From the NCBI GenBank assembly GCA_016927235.1, contig JAFGNB010000343.1, forward strand, positions 1 through 36,923: 36,923 bases of DNA, in the 5' to 3' direction. The DNA comes from Chitinispirillaceae bacterium (GTDB lineage: Bacteria > Fibrobacterota > Chitinivibrionia > Chitinivibrionales > Chitinispirillaceae). The position numbers and the translations under genes were made by a program. Positions 17,456 to 26,231 of this stretch are shown here, one piece after another. The notes beneath the pieces were generated by a model that made no database searches, had not been told where the DNA came from, and was given only the letters and a program-made list of their open reading frames with translations. Position 1 is the stretch's first letter, and each line of letters starts with the position of its first letter.

Positions 17456-18802
17456 ATGAAAAAAGTAATCGCGCTTTTAATCGGCTTATTTTTCTCAACC
17501 GGTTTATTCATGACGGCCACTGCAGAAAACGGCGATGACAACCTGCTGTCGAAAATAAAGCTGTCGGGCTTCGGCTATTACATGTTCGGGCAGATAGTAA
17601 GCGGTATATATGGTGATGACTGGGAAGCACCGACAACATCCTTCGAACATCTATGGTTGAACACCAGCCTACTGCACCTCAATCTGGAATCAAATGTATC
17701 AGACTGGTTCACCACCAAGCTGGGGCTCGAATTTTATGTAACGTTTCCGCTTAAAGGTTCCAATGCAATGGATAAATCGTCATATTTCAGAACCTATAAA
17801 GCATACCTGGCGGAAGCGGCTGGTATCATGCACTGGGATTTTGAGCACCCCATTCTCAGTTCTCTCACAATCAAAACAGGCATGCTTCCCTATACGATCA
17901 ATCCGGAGGTAAAAACATTAGGGAACTATCTGTTCAGGAGCACTGTTCATCCTCTTTCGGTCCAGAACAAAGTTGACTATCCCTGGGCTGATCTTCTAGG
18001 CGGCGTTGCGGAAGCCGGATTTTTTGAAAACAGGGTCAGATTCGAGGCGATACTTGCCTCCGAATTCAATTATGTTCCCTTCTTCGATTTTACCCCGGCA
18101 TTCGGACTCTATTACAAACCCAATGAAATTATCGATGTCGGCGGGGCAATAGCCTTTCATCATGCAATCCAGGCGAATTGCGCGCTCATGCCGGATTCTC
18201 TTGGAGAAAAGTGGCAGGGAGTCAAGCTTGACTTTAGAGCTATTTTCGACCCCAAGCCCATTTTCGGCGGTATGGATTTCCTGGGAAAGGATCAGCTTAA
18301 AATATATGCGGAAGTGGCTTTTCTCGGCTTGAAGGATTCATTGGAAGTGGATACCAGCCAATTGGCAATGCAGAGAACTTTAGATCCGAGTGATTCTTTA
18401 GGGTTGAACGATCTCGTTTTTCCGGCAAACACCATTCTGCACCGCATGCCCATGACACTAGGAATCAGCTTTCCTACATGGAAAATTGTGGATGTATTGG
18501 CGTTGGAACTTGAATGGTTTTCCAGTCCTTATGCAAATGACTGGTTTGGAAAATTTGATTCTCAGAAAGCGGAGGCACGAGCACCATCTTCATTGAAACA
18601 ATGGGATAATTATATCAATAAGGATAATTTCAAATGGTCTCTCTATATGAAAAAAGCTTTGGGAAAATTTGAAGTCAAAGGCATTTTTAGCAGTGACCAC
18701 ACCATATATCTTATGAATAATGTATCGAATGGTAACTTTGAACAGACTTTGAAAAGGCCGAAAGACTGGCATTGGCTTATTCAGTTGCGTTATAACCTGT
18801 AA
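17456..18802 (+). CDS. Outer-membrane beta-barrel protein, porin-like
   Basis: The ATG at 17456 is preferred. AAGGAG at 17438-17443 lies 12 bases upstream, whereas the in-frame GTG at 17444 directly abuts that site. The 448-residue protein has a signal peptide (MKKVIALLIGLFFSTGLF, cleaved near TATA-EN). The rest is amphipathic beta-strands rich in aromatic residues (LSGFGYYMFGQ, TTKLGLEFYV, LSSLTIKTGML), ending in LIQLRYNL, as expected for a barrel inserted in the outer membrane. No specific family was recognised. Its place between two GH116 genes and before a strong terminator suggests co-expression with the first enzyme and a role in passing released sugars, but that is an inference from position only. 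Confidence 0.72.
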   Translation: MKKVIALLIGLFFSTGLFMTATAENGDDNLLSKIKLSGFGYYMFGQIVSGIYGDDWEAPTTSFEHLWLNTSLLHLNLESNVSDWFTTKLGLEFYVTFPLKGSNAMDKSSYFRTYKAYLAEAAGIMHWDFEHPILSSLTIKTGMLPYTINPEVKTLGNYLFRSTVHPLSVQNKVDYPWADLLGGVAEAGFFENRVRFEAILASEFNYVPFFDFTPAFGLYYKPNEIIDVGGAIAFHHAIQANCALMPDSLGEKWQGVKLDFRAIFDPKPIFGGMDFLGKDQLKIYAEVAFLGLKDSLEVDTSQLAMQRTLDPSDSLGLNDLVFPANTILHRMPMTLGISFPTWKIVDVLALELEWFSSPYANDWFGKFDSQKAEARAPSSLKQWDNYINKDNFKWSLYMKKALGKFEVKGIFSSDHTIYLMNNVSNGNFEQTLKRPKDWHWLIQLRYNL

Positions 18803-18824
18803 GAGCCTTTTGATTTGATTACCC

Positions 18825-18847
18825 AAGGGGATGCATCCCCTTTTTTT
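18825..18847 (+). terminator. Strong intrinsic terminator
   Basis: AAGGGGATGCATCCCC is followed directly by a run of seven T bases. The stem is self-complementary with GGGG/CCCC at its base. It lies 23 bases after the barrel gene stop and 20 bases before the second GH116 start, so it should end the first GH116-barrel transcript and make the second GH116 gene depend on its own promoter or on readthrough. Confidence 0.85.
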
Positions 18848-18867
18848 ACCCAAACCGGGGGAACGCC

Positions 18868-21600
18868 ATGCTTTCTATCATCCTGCGAACCTCACTCATC
18901 TCTTTGCTCATAATATCCAGCACCTTCGCCCTCGCGAAAACACGGGGCACCCCGCTGGGCGGCATGGGGACGGGATATGTGGGGTACGATGCCACCACGG
19001 GCAATTTCTATACAAGCGGAAAAACGCCTCCGCCCGCCGCCGATGGCTGGAACGGCGCCGACTACAACAGAAAACCGTCATCCGGCGGTTTTTATTTTTT
19101 CGCGAATGGTCAAGCGGTATCGAAGGCAACGACAACCGATGAAGATGCCAAGTGCCCGATGTATACCGCCAGCTTCAGCGCCGTCAAAGGAGTCGCCTTT
19201 ACGCTTACCGCCTTCGGCCCTTACCTTCCCGGCGACAACCCTGATAACTTCAAACTGGCGACTTCCCCGCTTGCTTTTTTTGAAATAGCGGCAACCAACG
19301 GCAATGCCGCTGCGGTCGATGTCGCTGCGGCGATGGAGTTCGCAAACGGCGGCCTTCTCGGCGGCGCCAACAGCGGCAGTGTTGACGGAACCCAGGCGAT
19401 CAGTTTCGCGGGAACCAACGACAACGCGTATCTGGCGGTCGATTGCGACGGGACATCCCCCGCTTACAGCGCCGGTGCGATCGGTACGTTCACCACGGCA
19501 GGCACGCTTGCGAATTCCGACGGTAATCTGGTTGCCGCGAAATGCAGCGTTCCGGCCGATGGGACGGTACGTTTCAAATTCACCCTCTCATGGTGGCGAA
19601 AGTACGAAACGACGAACACCGGCCGCTATTCGAACTGGGACGGCAAGGAAAACTACTGGTACCACAACAACTTTGCAAATTCAAAAGACGCCGCTGCATT
19701 CGGCAGGTCAAAATTCGATGCGGTCAGAAACGGCATCACTTCGTTCGTTTCACGTACCATGGCGTCGAACTTTCCCGACTGGTATAAAGACCGCCTCCTT
19801 AACAACACCTATCCGATGATTCATAATTCACAGGCAACCAAAGACGGCCGTCTCGCTTTCTGGGAAGGGCTTTACGGAATCATCGGAACGATCGACCAGG
19901 GGCAGCATGCCGCGCTGTTTTATACCTTCAACTGGCCGGAAGTTCAGTGGAAGGAGCTCAATTACTGGCGAAGTACTACCCGCAAAGACTTCCCCGGTCA
20001 AATTCATCATGATTTTAATATAGGTATCAGCAATTTCCATTCAAATGCGGAAAAAGAGGCGGCACGATTCGTCTGCCCTCTTGTTGGCAGCAATAATATC
20101 AATGATTACTGGTGGTTCAAAGTCAACGGAGTTCAGAATACCAATACATGGGCGGATCTCAACATGATGTTCATTTTCAAGGCGTATGAGCTCATGCTTG
20201 CAACGGGAAACAAAGACTCGATGACCGCATATTTTCCTGCCATCAAACAGACTGCGGAACGTATTATCGCGCAGTGCGGTTCAGGATCAAAACTCCCGCT
20301 TAATTGCCACAGTACCTACGATGAAAGTACGGACGGCGGAAACACCTTCAACACCTCCCCGGAATATAACGGCGGCGTGGTGCTTCCCGCTTATCTGGCG
20401 GTTTCCGAAATAGCCAAATACATCGGGCAGACCGATGTTGCCGCCACCTACCGCGGGTATTATGAGACAGGGCGTGCGGAGTACCAGAAAAAATATGGCA
20501 ACGACATCGCCACCAACAACTACGCAAAAGGCAGGGATTGTTCCGAAGGAGACGTCGCCGGATACAGCTGGGCAAACTACTTCTGTTTTGAACCGGTTAT
20601 GGACAGCGCTTTTATCACCGCGGCCAATAAAAAACTTTGGGCTTACTATGAAAACCGTACTGAGTCGGGGGTGGATAATCTTCGCGCAAAGCTCGGCAAA
20701 TGGGGTTTTTACACCTGCGATCACTGGGGCGGTACGGAAATCGCAACGGGGAATCCTGACCGAGCACTGGTAATTCACGGCTGGGATCATGAGTATTATT
20801 TCAAGGACTCTCCGGGAATGATCTTCTGGCAAACACTACGGAAAGAATCCGGAGCGAACAAGGACTCGTACGCCTCTTACATGACCGGCCCCACGGTCTG
20901 GCGCTCCTATTTCCAGATGTGCGGGTATCTGCTCGACAACGCCAACAACCGGCTCTGGATACGGCCACGTATTCCTTCGTCCATGAACGGAAAGATCACC
21001 AATGCTCTTCTTCTCAATCCCAAATGCCTGGGTACGCTCAACTATGAGGAGAGTGCCGCCGGCCAATGCGTCCGGGTTTCCTATGATGCGCCCGGAGCCA
21101 CGGTAAGCGAAATCGTTCTTAAAAACAACACCGGCAGCGACACTCCGCCGATAAAAATCAACGGAGAGACTGTCACCACGGTCACCGCTGAAAATAACGG
21201 CATTGAAAAAAACCTCCGCATCAAACTCGCCTCCCCGATCACCATCGGTCCCGACGGCATAACTATCAGCGTAAACGGGATGGAGTGTAAGACGGGAACG
21301 TGTTCGAGGGTGGTCAAATTATCATCCGTCTTTCCGCTTTCAATCAACAACTTCCGTATTGCCGCCGGCATGCCGATCCGTTATTCCGCCGATGGAACGG
21401 GAATGGTGGTGATGGAATTGCTCACCCTCAACGGCGCCAGGATCGGCACCATCATGCAGAAGAATGTCTCCGCAGGAGAACATACCTTTCGATGGGACGG
21501 AAAAACGCTTAACGGTAAACGAGTGGGGTCGGCATTCGTAATCGTGCGGCTCACCTCACCGGCCGGTTCAATGACGAAGACCGTGTTTACCGGGAGGTAA
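18868..21600 (+). CDS. Secreted GH116 family glycosidase, copy 2
   Basis: This 910-residue paralogue of the enzyme at 14647-17367 keeps the same layout. It has a signal peptide (about residues 1-23), the GTPLGGMGTGYV opening, and a catalytic domain with predicted nucleophile E333 (AFWEGLYGIIGT) and acid/base D562 (EGDVAGYSWANYF). A beta-region follows at about 700-820, and a FlgD-like tail (MELLTLNGARIG, FRWDGKTLNGKRVG, VIVRLTSPAG) ends the protein. Long stretches match copy 1, such as RTMASNFPxWYKxRLLNN and NANNRLWIRPxIPxSMN. Inserts differ in two places: a Trp-rich segment near 410-420 and the region around 530-560, which may alter substrate choice. The ribosome site is weak (CGGGGGAACGCC before the ATG). 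The gene begins only 20 bases after a strong terminator, so its promoter is unclear. Confidence 0.87.
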   Translation: MLSIILRTSLISLLIISSTFALAKTRGTPLGGMGTGYVGYDATTGNFYTSGKTPPPAADGWNGADYNRKPSSGGFYFFANGQAVSKATTTDEDAKCPMYTASFSAVKGVAFTLTAFGPYLPGDNPDNFKLATSPLAFFEIAATNGNAAAVDVAAAMEFANGGLLGGANSGSVDGTQAISFAGTNDNAYLAVDCDGTSPAYSAGAIGTFTTAGTLANSDGNLVAAKCSVPADGTVRFKFTLSWWRKYETTNTGRYSNWDGKENYWYHNNFANSKDAAAFGRSKFDAVRNGITSFVSRTMASNFPDWYKDRLLNNTYPMIHNSQATKDGRLAFWEGLYGIIGTIDQGQHAALFYTFNWPEVQWKELNYWRSTTRKDFPGQIHHDFNIGISNFHSNAEKEAARFVCPLVGSNNINDYWWFKVNGVQNTNTWADLNMMFIFKAYELMLATGNKDSMTAYFPAIKQTAERIIAQCGSGSKLPLNCHSTYDESTDGGNTFNTSPEYNGGVVLPAYLAVSEIAKYIGQTDVAATYRGYYETGRAEYQKKYGNDIATNNYAKGRDCSEGDVAGYSWANYFCFEPVMDSAFITAANKKLWAYYENRTESGVDNLRAKLGKWGFYTCDHWGGTEIATGNPDRALVIHGWDHEYYFKDSPGMIFWQTLRKESGANKDSYASYMTGPTVWRSYFQMCGYLLDNANNRLWIRPRIPSSMNGKITNALLLNPKCLGTLNYEESAAGQCVRVSYDAPGATVSEIVLKNNTGSDTPPIKINGETVTTVTAENNGIEKNLRIKLASPITIGPDGITISVNGMECKTGTCSRVVKLSSVFPLSINNFRIAAGMPIRYSADGTGMVVMELLTLNGARIGTIMQKNVSAGEHTFRWDGKTLNGKRVGSAFVIVRLTSPAGSMTKTVFTGR

Positions 21601-21788
21601 CAGAGAAAATAAAATGCAGCGATGGACGGCCGTGCGTCTCCACGGTGAACGGGCTTAACAATTATGTCCATCTCCCTCTTGCCCATTTCATTTACAATAC
21701 CTATATTCAGTATCTTAACGGGCAGATTATGGTTTGTTGTTAAACTCCCGGTTTTCGAAGTCACCACTGGAACCCTAGGAGGATCGTC

Positions 21789-22331
21789 ATGAAAAAGCGC
21801 TCAACTGTTCTTGTCACCGCATTATCGCTGCTCACTGTTACGGCAGCCGTTACCCCGGTCTGCGGCTGGTATGACAGCGAAGGAAGTTGTTATGCGAAAG
21901 GGGACATGATCGGATCATTGGGATTGAGTGTCCACTATTTCGGCGCATACGGGTCATTCGATTACGGGGTCCATGACTGCATTTCCGCAGGCGGCGCAGT
22001 CGGGTATGTGGGATATTCCCTGTTGGATGCACGTCATAATCATATACCCCTTATTGTTCGCGGTGCGTTTCATCCGTTCAATCTGGCGGCTCTTGCCGAT
22101 AAAATAGTCATCCGGGACGTTATCGATGTGTATGCCGGTCTTTCAACCGGGTGGCTCTTTGTATGGATCAGAAGGGACAATCTCTCGCTGCAGGACGAAG
22201 CGGACAAGCCCGGATTCAGAATTCGCGAATACATCGGAATGCGGTACCATTTTTCGCCGAAATGGAGCTTTTTCATTGAAGATTGCGGCTATCTGACGAA
22301 TATCGCGGGCGGTGTGAGCTATAAATTCTGA
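21789..22331 (+). CDS. Small outer-membrane beta-barrel protein
   Basis: The 180-residue protein starts at ATG 21789 behind a clear AGGAGG site. A signal peptide covers about residues 1-26 (cleaved near VCG-WY). The mature part of about 154 residues consists of short alternating strands with many Gly and aromatic residues (SLGLSVHYFGAYGSFDYGV, GGAVGYVGYSLL) and ends in GGVSYKF, with the terminal Phe typical of barrels assembled by BamA. Length and pattern fit an eight-stranded OmpA/OmpW-like barrel. Cys residues at about 33 and 64 could form a disulfide. The function is unknown. It lies downstream of the second GH116 gene with a 188-base gap and converges with the acylphosphatase gene. Confidence 0.7.
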   Translation: MKKRSTVLVTALSLLTVTAAVTPVCGWYDSEGSCYAKGDMIGSLGLSVHYFGAYGSFDYGVHDCISAGGAVGYVGYSLLDARHNHIPLIVRGAFHPFNLAALADKIVIRDVIDVYAGLSTGWLFVWIRRDNLSLQDEADKPGFRIREYIGMRYHFSPKWSFFIEDCGYLTNIAGGVSYKF

Positions 22332-22423
22332 TTGAAGCGCAGGATAGTAACAAAGTGGTGTGCGGCGAATGATGGCATCTTTTAATGCTTCCTTTTACCT
22401 GCTGACGCGCTGCTGTTCATCAG

Positions 22424-22702
22424 TCAATAACGTACGTCGAATGAACGCTCTGCATCGAGCGGCGGGAGTTCCCTCACCTTCATATCATGCACCCGTGCGA
22501 GGATCGGCCCTTCGCGGATCGCTGTCGTGAATGCTTCGAGTTCCGGATCAATGCCCTGCACCTCCATGGCGACGCCGCCGTCGGAACAGTTGCGCACCCA
22601 GCCGCTCAAAGCGTGTTTCCGGGCGCAAGTGAGGGTGAAGAAACGGAAACCCACCCCCTGAACGCGTCCATGAACCGTTATCGAGAGGCGCCGCGTTCGC
22701 AT
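22424..22702 (-). CDS. acyP: Acylphosphatase
   Basis: This 92-residue protein is of normal family length. It carries the signature GRVQGVGFR with catalytic R20, and GWVRNCSDGGV with catalytic N38. Acylphosphatases hydrolyse acyl-phosphates such as acetyl-phosphate or 1,3-bisphosphoglycerate in the cytoplasm. The start lies five bases after the stop of the upstream DUF2905 gene, so it is the last gene of the yebC-ruvCAB-DUF2905 run. It converges with the small barrel gene. No terminator was found after it. Confidence 0.93.
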   Translation of the reverse strand: MRTRRLSITVHGRVQGVGFRFFTLTCARKHALSGWVRNCSDGGVAMEVQGIDPELEAFTTAIREGPILARVHDMKVRELPPLDAERSFDVRY

Positions 22703-22707
22703 ACGCC

Positions 22708-22926
22708 CTATCGTTTCGAGAAAAAGTTGAGAATGAGCGTCAGGATAACGCTGATCAACAGTGATGTCGCAAGCGGAATATAGATTTTAAATCTGTTGTT
22801 ACCGAGGTGAAAATCTCCCGGCAGACGGCCGAGCGGCAATTTATCGGCCACCATGAAGAGTATCCCCAGTATCAGGATCACCGTTCCGGCAATGACAAGA
22901 AAACGTCCGACTTCAACCCAGTTCAT
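22708..22926 (-). CDS. DUF2905 family small inner-membrane protein
   Basis: The 72-residue protein starts at ATG 22926, with AAGGAG six bases upstream; a longer reading to 22992 overlaps ruvB and lacks such support. Two hydrophobic helices (about residues 8-27 and 47-68) flank a polar loop with LGRLPGDFHLG, the conserved core of DUF2905. The function is unknown. Genes of this family are often found near ruvB, as here, where only 10 bases separate the two genes; whether they work together is not shown. Confidence 0.85.
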   Translation of the reverse strand: MNWVEVGRFLVIAGTVILILGILFMVADKLPLGRLPGDFHLGNNRFKIYIPLATSLLISVILTLILNFFSKR

Positions 22927-22936
22927 TGGCACTCCT

Positions 22937-24025
22937 TTATACTTTGTGTGAAGGACCGGCGTCGGCGTCACCCTCTTTATCCGACGGTTCAAAGAGGTTC
23001 TGCTGCATCGATGCGGATTTGGGTGACTCGAGATGAAAATAGCGGTAGCTCTTCAGCGTTACCTCCCTGCCGCGCGGCGTCCGTTTGAGAAATCCCGACT
23101 GTATGAGAAACGGCTCATATACCTCCTCAATCGTATCGGGCTCCTCTCCCACAACCACGGCAATGGTATTGATCCCCACCGGTCCGCCGTTGTAATGATC
23201 GATGATTGCGCGCAAAATAGTACGGTCCATCTCATCAAGACCGGTATGGTCGACACCAAGCATATCCAGCGTCCGGTCAATGATCGGGAGTGTGATCCGT
23301 CCGTCACCACGGACATCGGCGACGTCCCGACAGCGACGAAGGAGCCGGTTGGCGATTCGTGGTGTGCCGCGCGCCCGTTTTCCCAGTTCCAGTGCCGCCT
23401 CAGGATCGCAGGCGATCTCCATGATACCCGCGGACCGCATGACGATCCTCTGCAATTGAGCGGGTGTGTAGTAATTCAGACGGCAGACATATCCGAAACG
23501 GGCATGCAGCGGAGAGGTCAGCATCCCGGCGCGCGTTGTCGCGCCGACAAGAGTGAACGGCTTGATATTTAACCTGATCGAGCGGGCAGCCGGCCCTTCG
23601 CCGATCATGATGTCAAAAGCGAAATCCTCCATCGCCGGATAGAGCGACTCCTCGACCACCCGGTTAAGACGGTGTATTTCGTCAATAAACAGTATCTCCC
23701 GTTCGGCAAGATTGGTGAGATTCCCCGCAAGATCGCCCTTCTTCTCAAGCACCGGTCCCGACGTGGTCTGAATGCCCACGCCCAGTTCCGACGCAAGGAT
23801 GCGCGACAGGGTGGTCTTCCCGAGACCCGGCGGACCGCAGAAAAGAATATGATCGAGCGCTTCTCCCCTTTTTTTTGCAGCCTCAACGAAAACGGCGAGA
23901 TTCTCTTTAATGGAATCCTGGCCTATGAAATCGCTGAACCGTTCGGGACGCAACGAAGCGTCGAACGCTTCGTCTTCGGAAGGCTGCTGAGATCCTGAAA
24001 CGATCCGTTCTTGTTCGTCGTTCAT
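22937..24025 (-). CDS. ruvB: Holliday junction branch migration DNA helicase RuvB
   Basis: The 362-residue AAA+ motor drives branch migration of Holliday junctions with RuvA. Walker A is GPPGLGKT (64-71), Walker B is ILFIDEIH (about 111-118), sensor 1 is in GATTRAG (about 161-167), and the arginine finger is in SPLHARFG (R176). The C-terminal winged helix includes [16 protein letters not shown]. The ATG at 24025 was chosen because it gives the normal N-terminus and lies 23 bases after the ruvA stop. A GTG at 24079 would add 18 atypical residues overlapping ruvA. No strong ribosome site is seen, so translation may be coupled to ruvA. Confidence 0.96.
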   Translation of the reverse strand: MNDEQERIVSGSQQPSEDEAFDASLRPERFSDFIGQDSIKENLAVFVEAAKKRGEALDHILFCGPPGLGKTTLSRILASELGVGIQTTSGPVLEKKGDLAGNLTNLAEREILFIDEIHRLNRVVEESLYPAMEDFAFDIMIGEGPAARSIRLNIKPFTLVGATTRAGMLTSPLHARFGYVCRLNYYTPAQLQRIVMRSAGIMEIACDPEAALELGKRARGTPRIANRLLRRCRDVADVRGDGRITLPIIDRTLDMLGVDHTGLDEMDRTILRAIIDHYNGGPVGINTIAVVVGEEPDTIEEVYEPFLIQSGFLKRTPRGREVTLKSYRYFHLESPKSASMQQNLFEPSDKEGDADAGPSHKV

Positions 24026-24048
24026 ACGCAAACCACACCGTTTGATCT

Positions 24049-24657
24049 TTACAGCACCTGAAGCGCCTTGCGAATCCACGCTTCGGCCGGTTCTTCCTCT
24101 TTCATTTCCGATGCAATACGTTCAAGCGCGTGCACCGCCTGTTTCTCGTTGTAGCCGAGTGAAATCATCGCCGCGAAGACCTCCTCATGCAACGGAGGAT
24201 TTTCAAATGGAACGCCGCTTTTTGTCGGCGCGGGCGCTGACCCGGTCATCGGGGCTTTTCCGAGTTTGCCCCGAAGCTCCATCACCAGCCGTTGCGCGGT
24301 CTTCGCGCCGACTCCCGGTATTTTCTGGAGATACACCGGATCGCCCCGGTTGACGCTTTGAACCAAGTCCTTCAGCGAAATACCCGACAGCACATTGAGC
24401 GCCACTTTCGGACCGATTTTCGAGACGCCGATCAACTGGCGGAAGACTTCACGCTCTTCGCGGGAATGGAATCCGAAAAGCTTGTGGCCGTCTTCACGGA
24501 CATGGTAGTGGATCTGAAGCATTGTTTCGTTTCCCGCCGCCGGCAACCGCTCGTAGGTCGATAACGGGATGTTGATGGCATAGCCGACACCGTGAGTTTC
24601 GACGGTCACCTCCCCGATTTCCTTTACCGTTAATACGCCGCGGATGTAATCGATCAT
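24049..24657 (-). CDS. ruvA: Holliday junction branch migration complex subunit RuvA
   Basis: The 202-residue protein has the usual three domains: an OB fold opening with MIDYIRGVL, two helix-hairpin-helix motifs ([16 protein letters not shown] at about 75-90 and [15 protein letters not shown] at about 110-124) that bind junction DNA, and a flexible linker followed by the RuvB-binding domain III (about 155-202, [14 protein letters not shown]). The ATG at 24657 has AAAGG upstream and gives the standard N-terminus; a TTG at 24684 is less likely. It follows ruvC after a 149-base gap that holds a palindromic repeat. Confidence 0.96.
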   Translation of the reverse strand: MIDYIRGVLTVKEIGEVTVETHGVGYAINIPLSTYERLPAAGNETMLQIHYHVREDGHKLFGFHSREEREVFRQLIGVSKIGPKVALNVLSGISLKDLVQSVNRGDPVYLQKIPGVGAKTAQRLVMELRGKLGKAPMTGSAPAPTKSGVPFENPPLHEEVFAAMISLGYNEKQAVHALERIASEMKEEEPAEAWIRKALQVL

Positions 24658-24735
24658 AGTATCTATACCTTTGTTGCGGAACAACCGGCTTCACTCTCGA
24701 CGCCCGTTCAACCCGGCGCCGGGCGTCTTCATTTT

Positions 24736-24755
24736 CCCTCTCCGACAGGAGAGGG
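24736..24755. repeat. REP-like palindrome between ruvC and ruvA
   Basis: CCCTCTCC and GGAGAGGG form a perfect 8-bp stem with a GACA loop, followed by CCGGAGTGGGGT. This resembles a widespread CCCTCTCC...GGAGAGGG...GGGTGAGGG palindromic repeat seen between genes in many bacteria. There is no T run. In an mRNA read from ruvC to ruvA it could stabilise or dampen expression. Only one copy is present in this window. Confidence 0.5.
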
Positions 24756-24806
24756 CCGGAGTGGGGTCAAACGTAAAGAATACTAGAAATTCTCATTTCT
24801 CCTGCA

Positions 24807-25325
24807 TTATTTCAGGGTGTTTCGCGAAGATCCCCTGAATACTGTTCGCCCCGCCCCGCACACACAATGAAAATCGCATAAGGCCACGGCCAGTGCATCG
24901 TACGCATCGGTCTGAGCATGCTTTTCGGGGGGCGAAAGGAGCATTTTAACCATATATGCGACCTGCTCCTTCGCCGCATTACCGTTGCCGGTGACCGCCT
25001 TTTTTATTTGCCGGGGGGAATATCCGGCCACGACGGCGCCCGCTTTCTTCGCGGCGAGCATAGCTACCCCGCGTGAATGTCCCAGTACCAGCGTCGTATG
25101 AACGTTTTTGCCGTAAAAAGCCTCCTCGATGCAGACCCGGACGGGTGCGTGCTTCCGTATCTTGTCCGTCAAACTATCGTAGATCAGCTCCAGCCGGTCG
25201 GCAAGCAACAATGACGGCCGGGTGGTGATGACGCCGGAATCGATCCAGACGACGGCACTCTTTTCCGCCCTGATTACACCGAAACCGGTGATCGCCGTTC
25301 CCGGATCGATACCGAATATGATCAT
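24807..25325 (-). CDS. ruvC: Holliday junction resolvase RuvC
   Basis: The 172-residue endonuclease resolves Holliday junctions bound by RuvAB. The four acidic metal ligands of the RNase H-like fold are visible: D7 (FGIDPGT), E67 (VCIEEAF), D140 and D143 (QTDAYDALAVAL). The ATG overlaps the yebC stop codon as ATGA at 25322-25325, so the two genes are probably translationally coupled. Confidence 0.96.
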   Translation of the reverse strand: MIIFGIDPGTAITGFGVIRAEKSAVVWIDSGVITTRPSLLLADRLELIYDSLTDKIRKHAPVRVCIEEAFYGKNVHTTLVLGHSRGVAMLAAKKAGAVVAGYSPRQIKKAVTGNGNAAKEQVAYMVKMLLSPPEKHAQTDAYDALAVALCDFHCVCGAGRTVFRGSSRNTLK

Positions 25326-26071
25326 TCCGCGAACTTTTCCATATCTTCGTCGGCGATATCGTAATTTGCGTAGACATGCTGCGTATCGTCGAGATCGTCA
25401 AGCGCCTCCAGAAGCCTCATGACTTTTGCGACATTCTCCCCCTCGACCTTTACCGGGTTGTCGGCCACCTTGGTCAATTCGGCCGAGAGCGGCTGGACGG
25501 CAACTTTTTCCAGAGCGGAACGCACCTGCTCGAAGTTCTCCGGGCCGGTGATGATTTCATACTCCTCGCCGTAAAGATGCATATCTTCCGCACCCGCCTC
25601 GAGCACGACCTCCAACAGCGTATCCTCCGCCATGCTCTCCTTGGGCATACGGATGATTCCCTTTGACTTGAACATCCAGGCGACCGAATTGGACTGTCCG
25701 AGATTGCCGCCGTGTTTCCCGAGCACATGGCGTACCTCCGCAACGGTCCGGTTGCGGTTATCGGTCATGCATTCGATCATGACGGCGATGCCCCCCGGAC
25801 CGTATCCTTCAAAAGTCACCTCTTCAAACGAAACCCCTTCGAGCTGTCCGGTGCCTTTTAAAATGGCTGATTCGACATTCTTGTTCGGCATATTCGCGGC
25901 ACGGGCGCTTGTTACCGCCGTTCTAAGCCGCGGATTTGCGTTAATGTCACCGCCGCCGCTGCGGGCCGCGATCGTTATCTCCCGGATCAACCGGTTGAAA
26001 AGCTTGCCCCGTGCGGCATCAGCCTTGCCTTTTGAACGTTTGATGGTTGCCCATTTGGAATGACCCGACAT
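25322..26071 (-). CDS. yebC: YebC/PmpR family protein (TACO1 type)
   Basis: The 249-residue protein opens with MSGHSKWATIKRSKGKADA, the family hallmark, and keeps FEGYGPGGIAVMIEC and the GKHGGNLGQSNSVAWMF segment. YebC proteins have been described as transcription regulators and more recently as ribosome-linked factors that ease translation of proline stretches; which applies here is unknown. The ATG at 26071 follows AAGGAG with good spacing; a longer reading from 26113 adds an atypical Lys-rich start. The gene heads the ruvCAB run, as in many bacteria. Confidence 0.95.
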   Translation of the reverse strand: MSGHSKWATIKRSKGKADAARGKLFNRLIREITIAARSGGGDINANPRLRTAVTSARAANMPNKNVESAILKGTGQLEGVSFEEVTFEGYGPGGIAVMIECMTDNRNRTVAEVRHVLGKHGGNLGQSNSVAWMFKSKGIIRMPKESMAEDTLLEVVLEAGAEDMHLYGEEYEIITGPENFEQVRSALEKVAVQPLSAELTKVADNPVKVEGENVAKVMRLLEALDDLDDTQHVYANYDIADEDMEKFAE

Positions 26072-26231
26072 CGTAATCTCCTTTTCAGCTGTTTTTTCTT
26101 TTTTCCGCTTCAATCACTGCGGTAGAACGCCGATGCAGTATCCACTGCCGAATCAGGCGGGTGAAACGAAACATCCTTCGCCCCACGGGAAAGCGTACCG
26201 ACGTGATAAGAAGATCCGGCGTCGCACGGCG

